Shown: piece by piece, positions 54,798 to 63,897 of the stretch
Numbering within the stretch: the first letter of the stretch is position 1
Layout: every line of letters begins with the position of its first letter
NCBI RefSeq assembly: GCF_016650695.1
Contig: NZ_JAEKFH010000004.1
Coordinates: 124,001-188,000 of the forward strand
Direction of reading: 5' to 3'
Source of the DNA: Pseudomonas sp. TH41
Lineage (GTDB): Bacteria > Pseudomonadota > Gammaproteobacteria > Pseudomonadales > Pseudomonadaceae
Length of the DNA: 64,000 nucleotides
The notes under the pieces: generated by a model
Seen by the model: only the letters and a program-made list of their open reading frames with translations
Database searches by the model: none
What the model was told of the DNA's origin: nothing
Made by a program: the position numbers and the translations under genes

Positions 54798-55238
54798 TCA
54801 GCCACTGGGGGCTTGCCGAAAACTCACCGCCAGGCGATTCCAGCTGTTGATGGTGGTGACCGCCATGGTCAGGTCGACCATCTCGCGTTCGCTGAACTGC
54901 TCCCGCGCCTGTGCGTACACATCGTCTGGCACATGGCTTTCGGCGAGCAAGGTGACGGCTTCTGTCCAGGCCAGCGCCGCGCGCTCCCGAGGGTTGAAGA
55001 AGCCGCTGTCGCGCCAGACCACAATCGAATACAGGCGGCGGTCGGTCTCGCCGATCCGGCGCGCATCCACCGAATGCATGTCGGTGCAGAACGCGCAGCC
55101 GTTGAGTTGTGAAGCACGGATTTTAATCAGGTGCAGCAGGGCCGGCTCGATGCTGAGGTTACTGGTCAAGGCTTCCATGGCAATCATGGCTTTCATCGCT
55201 TTGGGCGATGCGCTGTAGTAATCCAGACGGGAGTTCAT
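54798..55238 (-). CDS. AhpD-like carboxymuconolactone decarboxylase family protein
   Basis: 146 residues, all-helical, with the redox motif Cys48-x-x-Cys51 and His55 ('GCAFCTDMH') of AhpD-type alkylhydroperoxidases. It probably reduces peroxides or acts as a thiol-linked detoxifier. It is divergent from a MocR gene across a 204-base region, an arrangement in which the MocR protein usually controls the divergent gene. Confidence 0.9.
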   Translation of the reverse strand: MNSRLDYYSASPKAMKAMIAMEALTSNLSIEPALLHLIKIRASQLNGCAFCTDMHSVDARRIGETDRRLYSIVVWRDSGFFNPRERAALAWTEAVTLLAESHVPDDVYAQAREQFSEREMVDLTMAVTTINSWNRLAVSFRQAPSG

Positions 55239-55300
55239 GGCGCGACCTCGTGGATCGGATCTGTCTGTCTAAATTAGAGGGTCACACACGGGCGTCACAG

Positions 55301-55348
55301 GTCCAATTGCGCGAAAAACCAGTGGACCACCTGACAGCAGACCAATCG
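55301..55348. promoter_or_regulatory. Candidate MocR operator repeats
   Basis: The divergent region 55239-55442 contains GTCCAATTG (55301-55309) and GACCAATCG (55340-55348), two similar sequences in direct orientation 39 bases apart. MocR regulators typically bind direct repeats. Nothing else gene-like is in the interval. Confidence 0.3.
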
Positions 55349-55442
55349 GAGGTTTTTCGACCACGCAACTACTGTGCAACCGCTCATGCGGGTAATCTGG
55401 CGCGACGCACACGCGCCTCAATCGCCCAGGACACTCGCCGGT

Positions 55443-56876
55443 ATGGAACTTCATGTCGTCATCAACGGCCGTAAGGACCTGGCAGGCCAGTTGTACAACC
55501 AACTGCGCAGCGCCATCGAATCCGGCCGTTTGGCCGCCGGGACGCAGCTGCCGCCCAGCCGGCTGCTGGCTCAGCAGTTGGGCATTTCGCGCAAAACCAT
55601 TTCCGACACGTATGCGCAACTGACCTACGAAAACTTCCTCACCGGGGTGATCGGCAAAGGCACCTACGTCAACGCCCGTGCAGCGAAAGTCACCCGAAAA
55701 CAGAGCCCTTCGGAGCTGGCGAGCTTTGATGTCATCGAATCCTGGCGCAACCTGCCGGAGTTTTTGCGTCATCCGACCCTGGAAGGCTCGTTGCGCTACG
55801 ACTTTATCGGTGGCGCGACCAGCAAGGGCCAGTTTCCCCAGGACGACTGGCGACGCTGTACGTCCCACGCGTTGCGCCAGATCGCCGGTTCCAAAGGCTT
55901 GTACAGCCAGCCCGAAGGCCTGCCGGCGCTGCGTAATGCCATCGCCCGGCACATCGCGTTTTCTCGCGGGGTCAATTGCCATGACGAAGACGTGGTGGTG
56001 TGCAACGGCGCCCAACAGGCGCTGGACTTGATTTCACGGGTGCTGACACGGCCAGGCAGCATAGTCGCCATGGAAGATCCCGGTTACCCGCCCGCGCGCT
56101 TGCTCTTCGGCACTCACGGGGCCACCGTAATCGGGGTTCCCGTGGATGACGAAGGCATTCAAGTCGATAAAATCCCCCCGGGCACACGACTGATTTACGT
56201 CACGCCGTCTCACCAGTTTCCACTCGGCATGCCGATGAGTCAGGCGCGCCGGTCTGCGCTGCTGGAACGGGCCTATGAACTGGGTGCGATCATCATCGAG
56301 GACGATTACGACAGCGAATTCCGCTACGAGGGCCGCCCTACTGATTCGCTGCAAAGCATGGATGAGCGCGGCATCGTCGCCTACGTCGGGACCTTCTCCA
56401 AAACCCTGCTGCCGGAGCTACGGCTGGGCTATGCGATCCTGCCGCCGGCGATTCTTGAAGCGGTGATCCGCGCCAAACAACTGACCGACCTGCACACCTC
56501 CACCCTGCCCCAATGGGCGTTGGCCAAATTCATCGCTGAAGGCTGCCTGCTCAAGCACATCCGTCGCTGCCATACGATCTATGCCGGGCGTCGCGAGCGG
56601 ATTTTGACGCGTATCGCCAGCGATCTTTCGCCGTGGCTGGAGGCGGTGCCCAGCACGGCGGGGTTCCACATGGTGGTTATGTGCAAAGTGCCTATCGATA
56701 TTCCATTGGTGATCGACCTGGCGAAAAAAGTCGAAGTCGGTCTCTACTCCATCGAAGGCTTTTTCTACCAACACCCGCCGCAGACCGGGCTTCTCCTGGG
56801 TTTTGGTGCCATCGAAACCCTGGACATCGACATCGCCCTCGACCGCTTGCGGGACATTTTGCAGCAGGTCGGCTGA
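55443..56876 (+). CDS. MocR-type regulator (GntR HTH + aminotransferase domain)
   Basis: 477 residues. GntR winged helix at 10-78 ('QLPPSRLLAQQLGISRKTIS'), linker to about 110, then a PLP fold-type I domain with Asp287 (IEDDYDSEFRY) and Lys320 (TFSKTL). It is closer to the GabR/PdxR branch than the first MocR protein in this window. Start 55443 (MELHVVING) is the conserved N-terminus; its AGGA is 12 bases away, so initiation may be weak. Likely controls the divergent AhpD-like gene and perhaps itself. Confidence 0.9.
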   Translation: MELHVVINGRKDLAGQLYNQLRSAIESGRLAAGTQLPPSRLLAQQLGISRKTISDTYAQLTYENFLTGVIGKGTYVNARAAKVTRKQSPSELASFDVIESWRNLPEFLRHPTLEGSLRYDFIGGATSKGQFPQDDWRRCTSHALRQIAGSKGLYSQPEGLPALRNAIARHIAFSRGVNCHDEDVVVCNGAQQALDLISRVLTRPGSIVAMEDPGYPPARLLFGTHGATVIGVPVDDEGIQVDKIPPGTRLIYVTPSHQFPLGMPMSQARRSALLERAYELGAIIIEDDYDSEFRYEGRPTDSLQSMDERGIVAYVGTFSKTLLPELRLGYAILPPAILEAVIRAKQLTDLHTSTLPQWALAKFIAEGCLLKHIRRCHTIYAGRRERILTRIASDLSPWLEAVPSTAGFHMVVMCKVPIDIPLVIDLAKKVEVGLYSIEGFFYQHPPQTGLLLGFGAIETLDIDIALDRLRDILQQVG

Positions 56877-56998
56877 CGGATTGGTCTGTGGCTTTATCCG
56901 GCGATTGGCTATTGGCGGTCGGGGGGTGCAGGCCTATCCTCATAGGCGTTATCCCTCAATGAGCAGGATTCGTCCGGCCTGATTCAGGAGTGTGAGCA

Positions 56999-57292
56999 AT
57001 GTCCTACGAAGTGATCAATACCGTAAAGGTGCAGGCCGCCGCCGGCCGCTCGGATGAACTGGGCAAGCAACTGCAAAAGATTGTCGAAACCCTGCGCGAA
57101 CTACCGGGCTGTGATTCCTATATGGTCGACCGCTGCCCCGAGGACAGCAATCTCTGGAACGTCAGCGCCCACTGGCAATCGGAAGCAGCCATGCGCATGC
57201 ATTTCAACTGCCCTGAAGTACAAGGCTTTATCGGCCTGATCGACAACCAATTGGCGAATGCCGTGGATTTCAACAGCTTTCCGATTCGCTAG
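56999..57292 (+). CDS. Antibiotic-biosynthesis-monooxygenase (YgiN-like) domain protein
   Basis: 97 residues with the single ferredoxin-like ABM fold: 'VKVQAAAGRSDELGKQL', 'LRELPGCDSYMVDR', 'WNVSAHWQSEAAMRMHF'. Members are small cofactor-free monooxygenases acting on quinols, or heme-degrading relatives. The substrate here is unknown. The start follows TCAGGAGTGTGAGCA. It lies 122 bases after the MocR gene on the same strand. Confidence 0.88.
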   Translation: MSYEVINTVKVQAAAGRSDELGKQLQKIVETLRELPGCDSYMVDRCPEDSNLWNVSAHWQSEAAMRMHFNCPEVQGFIGLIDNQLANAVDFNSFPIR

Positions 57293-57300
57293 AACAAACT

Positions 57301-57380
57301 GTAGGAGCGAGCTTGCTCGCGAAGGAGTGTCAGAGACATCAATGTAGCTGACCCACCATCGCGAGCAAGCTCGCTCCTAC
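57301..57380. repeat. REPIN, family B arms with a family B' type spacer
   Basis: Inverted arms of GTAGGAGCGAGCTTGCTCGC eight bases after the monooxygenase stop. Its spacer starts GGAGTGTCAG, as in the family B' copy at 51441, rather than with the AACGATAACGCG core. Confidence 0.92.
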
Positions 57381-57494
57381 ACGTTTCGTGTGTCGCGGAT
57401 TGGCCCCCTCACCTTCCCGAAAATTGGCTGTTTGATTGCCCCAATCTGCGGACTATCGTGGTTTCTCACAACCCACGACCGCAGGTGATAAACC

Positions 57495-57905
57495 ATGAAC
57501 CCTTTGCGCTTCTGTGCTGCCTCCTTTGCTGCTCTGGCCCTGACTGTTTCAGCCTCGGCATTTGCCCACGACCCTTCGGAAAAAGTCACGGTATTGCAGG
57601 ACGAGATGCTGCAAAACGTGCCCGGCAAAAAGGCCATGATGATCGAGGTCGACTACAAGCCCGGGCAATCGTCCATCGCCCACAAACACGAAGGCACGGC
57701 CATGGCGTATGTGCTCTCGGGCTCGGTTATTTCTCAAGTCAAAGGCGGTAAGGCGATCACCTACAAGACGGGACAGTTCTGGTACGAACCTGCTGGCTCG
57801 GAACATCTGGTCTCGAAAAATGCCAGCACGACCAAGCCTGCCAAGCTGTTGGTGTTCATGGTGTTGGGCCCGGACGAGAAAGTGCTGATTCCATTGGAAA
57901 ACTGA
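57495..57905 (+). CDS. Secreted cupin-domain protein
   Basis: 136 residues with a signal peptide cleaved after 'ASAFA'. A single small cupin follows: motif 1 'HKHEGTAMAYVLSG' and motif 2 'FWYEPAGSEHLVS' give a His/His/Glu/His metal site. It is periplasmic; such proteins bind a metal and may sequester or oxidise small molecules, but no substrate is known. The start follows GCAGGTGATAAACC. A strong terminator lies 20 bases after the stop, so it is a single-gene unit. Confidence 0.9.
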   Translation: MNPLRFCAASFAALALTVSASAFAHDPSEKVTVLQDEMLQNVPGKKAMMIEVDYKPGQSSIAHKHEGTAMAYVLSGSVISQVKGGKAITYKTGQFWYEPAGSEHLVSKNASTTKPAKLLVFMVLGPDEKVLIPLEN

Positions 57906-57924
57906 TGGCTGGACGTACAACCAT

Positions 57925-57965
57925 AAATAAAAAGGCCTGAATCATCGATTCAGGCCTTTTTATTT
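57925..57965. terminator. Bidirectional rho-independent terminator
   Basis: A perfect stem of 19 bp including AAAAAGGCCTGAATC and its complement GATTCAGGCCTTTTT with a 3-base loop. The A-run and T-run at the edges would end transcription in either direction. Confidence 0.95.
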
Positions 57966-57974
57966 CCCCTCGCA

Positions 57975-57994
57975 ATTAACCGCCCCCGGTTAAT
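57975..57994. promoter_or_regulatory. Perfect inverted repeat upstream of the lipoprotein gene
   Basis: ATTAACCG-CCCC-CGGTTAAT is an 8-bp perfect dyad 10 bases after the terminator and 141 bases before the lipoprotein start. No T-run follows, so a protein-binding operator is more likely than a terminator. The region 57995-58134 is AT-rich and should contain the promoter. Confidence 0.4.
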
Positions 57995-58134
57995 CCAAAC
58001 AAAACTATTGGTTGCCTGACAAGTACTGATATTGGCTATTAAATTTAGCCACCCAGGGTTTAGTCTGGCATTACCGCCGACAACTTTCGGCCACTTAAAT
58101 GTTCAGACTGAAGTTGTTTCACTGGAGAAACACC

Positions 58135-58845
58135 ATGAAACTTGCGCTTGTCAGTACCTTGACGATAACAGCCGTTTTAACCGGCTGCTCAATTCCCACC
58201 GCGCCAACAGCGGTGTCTTCACTGGACGGCATTTTCACTGAACCTGTTGGCCGCAGTACGGCGACGAGTATTCCCAATGGACACACGGTTTCGCTGGGCA
58301 TTGTCTACAGCCGCAACACCCAGGCCAACCGTGCCTACCTTCAGGATTACCAGGCCAATGCCGGCACCGGTTTCGGCCAGAGCCTGCTGGTGCAGCCGAT
58401 CCACGACGCTTACGTGGCCACTTCCAGGCCCGACCTGGCGGTGGATTGGGTCAAGGCCTCCTTGCAACGTCAGTTCGGCTCGGTGACGGTGTATCCGGAC
58501 ATGCAAAGCCTCAACGCGGCGAAACCGGACGTGATCGCCATCGTCGACAGCCGCAGCCAATTGATGACCTCGCGCAGTTCGGACATCAAGGCCGATGTCA
58601 GCGCGGACTTCTATGACAAGCACTTTAATTACATTGGCACTGCGCAAGGACATGACGCCAAAACATTGAGTCCGTTATGGGCAGATTACAAGCGCAGTGA
58701 AGAGATAGTGGCAGATATTAACGAACAACAAAATGTACAAGTTCGGGCGCTGCAGAAGTTTGACCAGTCGCTCAGTAATTTATTGACCAGACCGACAGAT
58801 AAAGTGTCGATGATTGATAATGCAACAGGCATGAAGTTGTATTGA
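58135..58845 (+). CDS. Predicted lipoprotein, unknown function
   Basis: 236 residues. Start 58135 (MKLALVST) follows CTGGAGAAACACC. The signal ends in lipobox LTGC at residues 15-18, so the mature protein is lipid-anchored. The mature part has an alpha/beta pattern ('HTVSLGIVYSRN', 'PDVIAIVDSRSQLMT') with a helical C-terminal third. The last ~150 bases are distinctly AT-richer than the rest. I do not recognise the family. It is monocistronic, between a terminator and a REPIN. Confidence 0.82.
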   Translation: MKLALVSTLTITAVLTGCSIPTAPTAVSSLDGIFTEPVGRSTATSIPNGHTVSLGIVYSRNTQANRAYLQDYQANAGTGFGQSLLVQPIHDAYVATSRPDLAVDWVKASLQRQFGSVTVYPDMQSLNAAKPDVIAIVDSRSQLMTSRSSDIKADVSADFYDKHFNYIGTAQGHDAKTLSPLWADYKRSEEIVADINEQQNVQVRALQKFDQSLSNLLTRPTDKVSMIDNATGMKLY

Positions 58846-58852
58846 ATATGAT

Positions 58853-58929
58853 GGCCCCTTCGCGAGCAAGCCCGCTCCCACATTAGAAAGCATTTCAAAT
58901 GTGGGAGCGGGCTTGCTCGCGAAGGGGCC
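58853..58929. repeat. REPIN, family A, long perfect arms
   Basis: Arms of 32 bases containing GTGGGAGCGGGCTTGCTCGC pair perfectly across a 13-base centre, the shortest spacer of its family here. It lies between convergent genes. Confidence 0.93.
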
Positions 58930-58956
58930 CGAAAAAACACCACAAAAACATCAGGC

Positions 58957-58990
58957 AAAAAAAACCCGCCTCTCACGAGACGGGTTTTTT
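58957..58990 (-). terminator. Terminator of the glutamate dehydrogenase gene
   Basis: On the minus strand CCCGTCTCG pairs with GAGGCGGG (one mismatch) and is followed by eight T. It lies 15 bases after the stop. The A-run on the other side makes it usable for rightward transcripts too. Confidence 0.88.
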
Positions 58991-59004
58991 CATTCAGCGC
59001 CTGA

Positions 59005-62000
59005 TCAGGCCGCCGGCTCCAGCTCGGCTCTGGCAGGTGCAGCGGCAGGCACTACCGCTTGCCCGCTCAACGCCAGGTCCAGCAGTTCGCGGTTGGCCAC
59101 GGCGTACATGGCGTAGTCGGTGCCACTGGCGGCACGCAGTTCCACCAGCATGGCGCGCCAGCGTTCGATCATGCCTTCGTGCTCTTCCATCCACAGCTCC
59201 AGGCGTGTTTCCACGTCTTGGCTGCCGTCGCCCTGTTGCAGGACGGAGATGGTGATCGCACGTTGTTGCCAGTCGACGTCGTCACGGAACGCTTCACGGG
59301 CCAGGGCCTGCCAGTTGTTTTCAACCGGCAGAGCGCTGATCTGTTGCAGGTACCAGGTGATGTCCAGCGCGCTGCCGACAGCGAAGTAAGCCTTCGCCAC
59401 GTCCGCCGCGTTCTGGCCGGTCACATCCGACGCTTCGATGATCGGCAGCAAGGTGTACAGGTGAGTGGTGCCTGCAACCATGCGCGCCAGCAACTCAGGT
59501 ACGCCAGCCGCGACGTAGGCCTGATAACGGGTCTGCCAGCCTTCACGGGTCGGCCCTTCCAGCAGTTCGTCGAGCTTGAGGCCCAGCGCCGCCAGATGTG
59601 GACCGAAGTGTGCGACGTCACGGGCAGCGTTCTGCTCGTTACGACGGCTGCGCAGGAACCAGCGCGTAGCGCGACGGCCCAGACGCATCAGCTCGTCCAT
59701 CAGTTCCAGTTGAACGTCAGCGGAAACCTGATAATCCAGGGCTTCGATCTGACGGAACCAGTGCGGGAGGTGGAAGATGTCACGCACGATTACATAAGCA
59801 CCGGCCACGTTCGCCGGGCTCATGCCGGTCGACTCTTTGAGTCGTTGAACGAAGGTGATGCCCATGTGGTTCACCAGATCGTTGGCGATCTGGGTGCTGA
59901 CGATTTCGCGCTTCAGACGGTGACGGCGCATGGCTTCGGAGAACTTGCTCACCAGGCTCGGTGGGAAAGCGGTTTCCATGTCGCGAGTCAGGTAGTCGTC
60001 GTCCGGCACCAGGGAGTTGAGCAGCTGCTCCTTGAGGTCGATTTTGCTGTAGGAGATCAGCACCGACAGCTCGGCACGGGTCAAGCCGTGGCCTTCCGCG
60101 ACGCGCTCGTTGATCGCTTCTTCAGCCGGCAGGAACTCGATGGCACGATCCAGCTTGCCGCGGGCTTCCAGATCATTCATCAGACGCTTGTATTCAGCGA
60201 TCCGTGGCAAGGCACGACGGGCCGCCAGGGACAGGGCCTGAGTCTGCTTGTAGTTGTTGCCGAGCACCAGATTGCCCACTTCGTCGGTCATGCTCGCCAG
60301 CAACTGGTTACGTTGCTTGTCGGTCATGTCGCCGGCGTGAACCACTTCGTTCAGCAGGATCTTGATGTTCACTTCGTGGTCGGAGCAGTCCACGCCACCG
60401 GCGTTGTCGATGAAGTCGGTGTTGGAACCGCCGCCATTGAGGCCGAATTCGACACGACCCAGCTGGGTCATACCGAGGTTACCGCCCTCGCCCACAACTT
60501 TGCAGCGCAGCTCGTTACCGTTTACGCGCAACGCATCGTTGGCCTTGTCGCCGACATCGGCGTGGCTTTCGGTGCTGGCTTTGACGTAGGTGCCGATGCC
60601 GCCGTTCCACAACAGATCCACCGGTGCCTTGAGCAAGGCGTTCAGCAGTTCGGTCGGGGTCAGCTTGTCCGCCTGAATGTCGAAGCGCTCTTTCATCTGC
60701 GGGGAAATCGCGATGCTTTTCGCGCTACGGGAGAAGATCCCGCCGCCTTCGGACATGATGCTGGTGTCGTAATCCGACCAGGCGGAACGCGGCAGGTCGA
60801 ACAAGCGCTGACGCTCAGCGAAGCTGTTCGCAGGCTCAGGGTTTGGATCGATGAAGATGTGCAGGTGGTTGAACGCTGCGACCAGTTGCAGCTTGTCGGA
60901 CATCAACAAACCGTTACCGAACACGTCACCGGCCATGTCGCCGACGCCCACTACGGTGATGTTGTCTTCCTGAACATTGATGCCGCGTTCGCGGAAGTGA
61001 CGTTGCACGCCGACCCACGCGCCCTTGGCGGTGATGCCCATTTTCTTGTGGTCGTAACCGGCGGAACCACCGGAAGCGAACGCATCGCCGAGCCAGAAGC
61101 CGTAGTCGATAGCGATGCCGTTGGCAATGTCGGAGAAGGTTGCAGTGCCCTTGTCCGCAGCCACTACCAGGTACGGGTCATCGTCGTCATGACGCACGAC
61201 GTTGGCCGGTGGCACGAGCGCGCCGTCTTTCAGGTTGTCGGTGATGTCCAACAGGCCCGAGATGAAGATGCGGTAGCAGGCGATGCCCTCGGCCGCGATC
61301 TCGTCACGGCTGCCGCCCAATGGCAGGCGACGCGGCAGGAAGCCGCCCTTCGCGCCCACTGGCACGATGACCGAGTTCTTCACTTGCTGGGCTTTTACCA
61401 GGCCAAGGACTTCGGTGCGGTAGTCTTCTTCACGATCCGACCAGCGCAGACCGCCACGAGCGACGTTGCCGAAACGCAGGTGCACGCCTTCGACGCGCGG
61501 CGAGTAAACGAAAATTTCGAACTTCGGTACTGGCTTCGGAAGCTCTGGAATCTGGTGCGGGTTGAACTTGAAGCTGAAGTAGGACTTGTTTTGACCGTTG
61601 GCGTCGGTCTGGTAGAAGTTGGTGCGCAGAGTCGCTTTAATCAGGTCCAGATAGCGACGCAGGATACGGTCTTCGTTGAGCACCTGGACGTCGTCCAGAG
61701 CGGTCAGAATCGCGTGTTCCAGACGCAGCTCAAGGTCGTCGCTGCTTAACTTGCGCGCCAGGTAGAAACGGGTCTTGAACAACCGGGTCAACTCGCGAGC
61801 GATGTCGGTGTGGTTGTTCAGGGTGCTGGCGATGTAACCGAGGTCGAAGCCCAGGCGGATCTGCTTCATGTAGCGGGCGTAGGCACGCAGCAGCGCCACG
61901 TCGCGCCATGGCAGGCCAGCGGTCAGCACCAGACGGTTGAAGGCATCGTTCTCGGCATCGCCACGCACGATGTGGACAAAAGCGTCCTGCAAGGTGTCGT

Positions 62001-63897
62001 TGAGTTGCTGGATGTCGAGTTCCAGGCCTTCAGCGGCGGTGAACGCAAAGTCGTGAATCCAGAACTCGCGGCCGTTGTTGTGACGCAGGCGGTACGGGAA
62101 CTCACCCAGCACGCGCAGGCCGAGGTTTTCCAGGATCGGCAGCACGTCGGACAACGCCAGCGGCGTATCGGCGTGATACAGCTTGCAGTGCAATTCGCGC
62201 TGACCGGAAACCTGACCCAATGGCTGATAGAAGCTCATCACCAGTGGATTGGATTCTTTCAGGCTCAGCAGGTGCTGCATGTCGACCACAGCCGAATGCG
62301 CGGCGAAACGCTCGCGGTAACCGGCCGGGAAGCCTTTCGGGAAGTCGGACAGCACGTTGGTGCCGTGGGCTTCGCCGAAGCTTTCGACCGTCAGGGCGGC
62401 GTAATCGTCCTGCCAGCTGCGGCAGGCCTGTACCACTTCTTTTTCCAGCAGCAGCGGGTCGATGTCGAGACGGTTCTTCGGATCGACGCGCAGAATCAGC
62501 TGCACGCGGGCCAGCACGGACTCGGAGAAGAAAGTCCAGAACTCGCAGTCCGAGGCTTTCAGGCGATCCATCAGCACTTGCTGGATCTTCTGGCGCACTT
62601 CGGTCGAGTAGATGTCACGTGGCACGTAGGCCAGGCAGTAGCAGAAACGACCGTACGGGTCTTTACGCAGGAACACGCGAATCTTGTTGCGTTCCTGGAT
62701 CTGCACGATCGACATCACGGTGTTGAACAGCTCGTCCACCGGGGTCTGGAACAGATCGTCCCGTGGCAACACTTCGACCACCTGCGCCAGTTCCTTGCCC
62801 AGGTGAGCCTTGGCCTGGAAGCCGGAACGGCGTTCGATTTCTTCGACCTTGCGGCGGATGTACGGAATGACCCGCACGCTCTCGCCATACACCGACGAGG
62901 TGTACAGGCCCATGAAACGGCATTCCTTGATGACGTTGCCGTCGGCGTCGATTTCACGGATCGACACGTAATCCGGGTAAGCCGGACGGTGTACGCGGCT
63001 CGGGTGCGCAGCCTTGGCGAACGACAGCAGAGTCGGTTCGCGCAGGTAGTTCACGGCGTAGTCTTCGATGCGCAGGTCGTCGTAGGTCAGGCCGGTGCGC
63101 AGCAGTTTGGTCAGGCCGAGGAACGAGTTCTGGTCGTAAACAATGTGGCCGCCGTCGGCTTCATTGCTAACCACGAACTCTTCATAGCCCAGGAACGTGA
63201 AGTGATTACCCACCAGCCATTCGAGGAAGCTTTTGATCTCGGCTTTTTCTTCGGCGTCGACAGCGAACGGGCTGTTGTCCAGACCGGTGAGGATTTCCTG
63301 GACCTTGGCTTTCATCGGCTCGAAATCGGCGACCGCCACGCGGACCTCACCGAGAACCTGCTCCAGCTCTCTGCTCAGCACGTTCATTTCGGCCGCGTTG
63401 GCGCAACGGTCGATTTCCAGGTACATCAACGACTCTTGCAGAACGTCGTCACCCTGGGTGCCTTTCGGCAGGATTTCCAGCAGCTCGCCCTTGCTGCCGC
63501 GGCGCACGCTCAGCACAGTGGTTTGCAGGGTATGAATGCTGTAGCCGCGACGGTTCAGCTCGGTACGTACCGAGTCCACCAGAAACGGCAGATCGTGGTG
63601 CAGCACTTCGACCGCGGTGTGGGTCGACTGCCAGCCGTGACGTTCGTAATCCGGGTTGTAGACGCGAACCTGTGGTTGCGCGTGATCGAAGCGCTCAAGC
63701 AGGCGCCACGCAGAAAGGGTACAGCCAGCGAGGTCGGACAGCCGACGCTGGGTCAGCTCGTCGAGGGAAATGATGCCGAAAAATTGTTCCGCGAACAGCG
63801 CCACTTGTGGCAGTGCCTGTTCACTGATGTGCTGCGCCAGTGCCGCTTGCAGTTGGTGCTGGAAGTCGGCTTTGCTGGCTGCGGTGAAGAACGCCAT
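59005..63897 (-). CDS. gdhB: NAD-specific glutamate dehydrogenase, large (180 kDa) type
   Basis: 1630 residues, the expected size of the GdhB/GDH-180 class that converts glutamate to 2-oxoglutarate for amino-acid catabolism. The N-terminal ~700 residues are ACT-like and helical regulatory regions. The catalytic region has 'ARGGLRWSDREEDYRTEVLG', 'VKNSVIVPVGAKGGF' and the NAD fold 'DMAGDVFGNGLL'. A C-terminal helical domain ends in Ala/Glu/Pro. Start 63897 (MAFFTAASKADFQ) follows GGAGTACCACAG; the frame is open to 63945. Large antisense frames inside it are shadows. It is allosterically controlled in related species. Confidence 0.95.
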   Translation of the reverse strand: MAFFTAASKADFQHQLQAALAQHISEQALPQVALFAEQFFGIISLDELTQRRLSDLAGCTLSAWRLLERFDHAQPQVRVYNPDYERHGWQSTHTAVEVLHHDLPFLVDSVRTELNRRGYSIHTLQTTVLSVRRGSKGELLEILPKGTQGDDVLQESLMYLEIDRCANAAEMNVLSRELEQVLGEVRVAVADFEPMKAKVQEILTGLDNSPFAVDAEEKAEIKSFLEWLVGNHFTFLGYEEFVVSNEADGGHIVYDQNSFLGLTKLLRTGLTYDDLRIEDYAVNYLREPTLLSFAKAAHPSRVHRPAYPDYVSIREIDADGNVIKECRFMGLYTSSVYGESVRVIPYIRRKVEEIERRSGFQAKAHLGKELAQVVEVLPRDDLFQTPVDELFNTVMSIVQIQERNKIRVFLRKDPYGRFCYCLAYVPRDIYSTEVRQKIQQVLMDRLKASDCEFWTFFSESVLARVQLILRVDPKNRLDIDPLLLEKEVVQACRSWQDDYAALTVESFGEAHGTNVLSDFPKGFPAGYRERFAAHSAVVDMQHLLSLKESNPLVMSFYQPLGQVSGQRELHCKLYHADTPLALSDVLPILENLGLRVLGEFPYRLRHNNGREFWIHDFAFTAAEGLELDIQQLNDTLQDAFVHIVRGDAENDAFNRLVLTAGLPWRDVALLRAYARYMKQIRLGFDLGYIASTLNNHTDIARELTRLFKTRFYLARKLSSDDLELRLEHAILTALDDVQVLNEDRILRRYLDLIKATLRTNFYQTDANGQNKSYFSFKFNPHQIPELPKPVPKFEIFVYSPRVEGVHLRFGNVARGGLRWSDREEDYRTEVLGLVKAQQVKNSVIVPVGAKGGFLPRRLPLGGSRDEIAAEGIACYRIFISGLLDITDNLKDGALVPPANVVRHDDDDPYLVVAADKGTATFSDIANGIAIDYGFWLGDAFASGGSAGYDHKKMGITAKGAWVGVQRHFRERGINVQEDNITVVGVGDMAGDVFGNGLLMSDKLQLVAAFNHLHIFIDPNPEPANSFAERQRLFDLPRSAWSDYDTSIMSEGGGIFSRSAKSIAISPQMKERFDIQADKLTPTELLNALLKAPVDLLWNGGIGTYVKASTESHADVGDKANDALRVNGNELRCKVVGEGGNLGMTQLGRVEFGLNGGGSNTDFIDNAGGVDCSDHEVNIKILLNEVVHAGDMTDKQRNQLLASMTDEVGNLVLGNNYKQTQALSLAARRALPRIAEYKRLMNDLEARGKLDRAIEFLPAEEAINERVAEGHGLTRAELSVLISYSKIDLKEQLLNSLVPDDDYLTRDMETAFPPSLVSKFSEAMRRHRLKREIVSTQIANDLVNHMGITFVQRLKESTGMSPANVAGAYVIVRDIFHLPHWFRQIEALDYQVSADVQLELMDELMRLGRRATRWFLRSRRNEQNAARDVAHFGPHLAALGLKLDELLEGPTREGWQTRYQAYVAAGVPELLARMVAGTTHLYTLLPIIEASDVTGQNAADVAKAYFAVGSALDITWYLQQISALPVENNWQALAREAFRDDVDWQQRAITISVLQQGDGSQDVETRLELWMEEHEGMIERWRAMLVELRAASGTDYAMYAVANRELLDLALSGQAVVPAAAPARAELEPAA

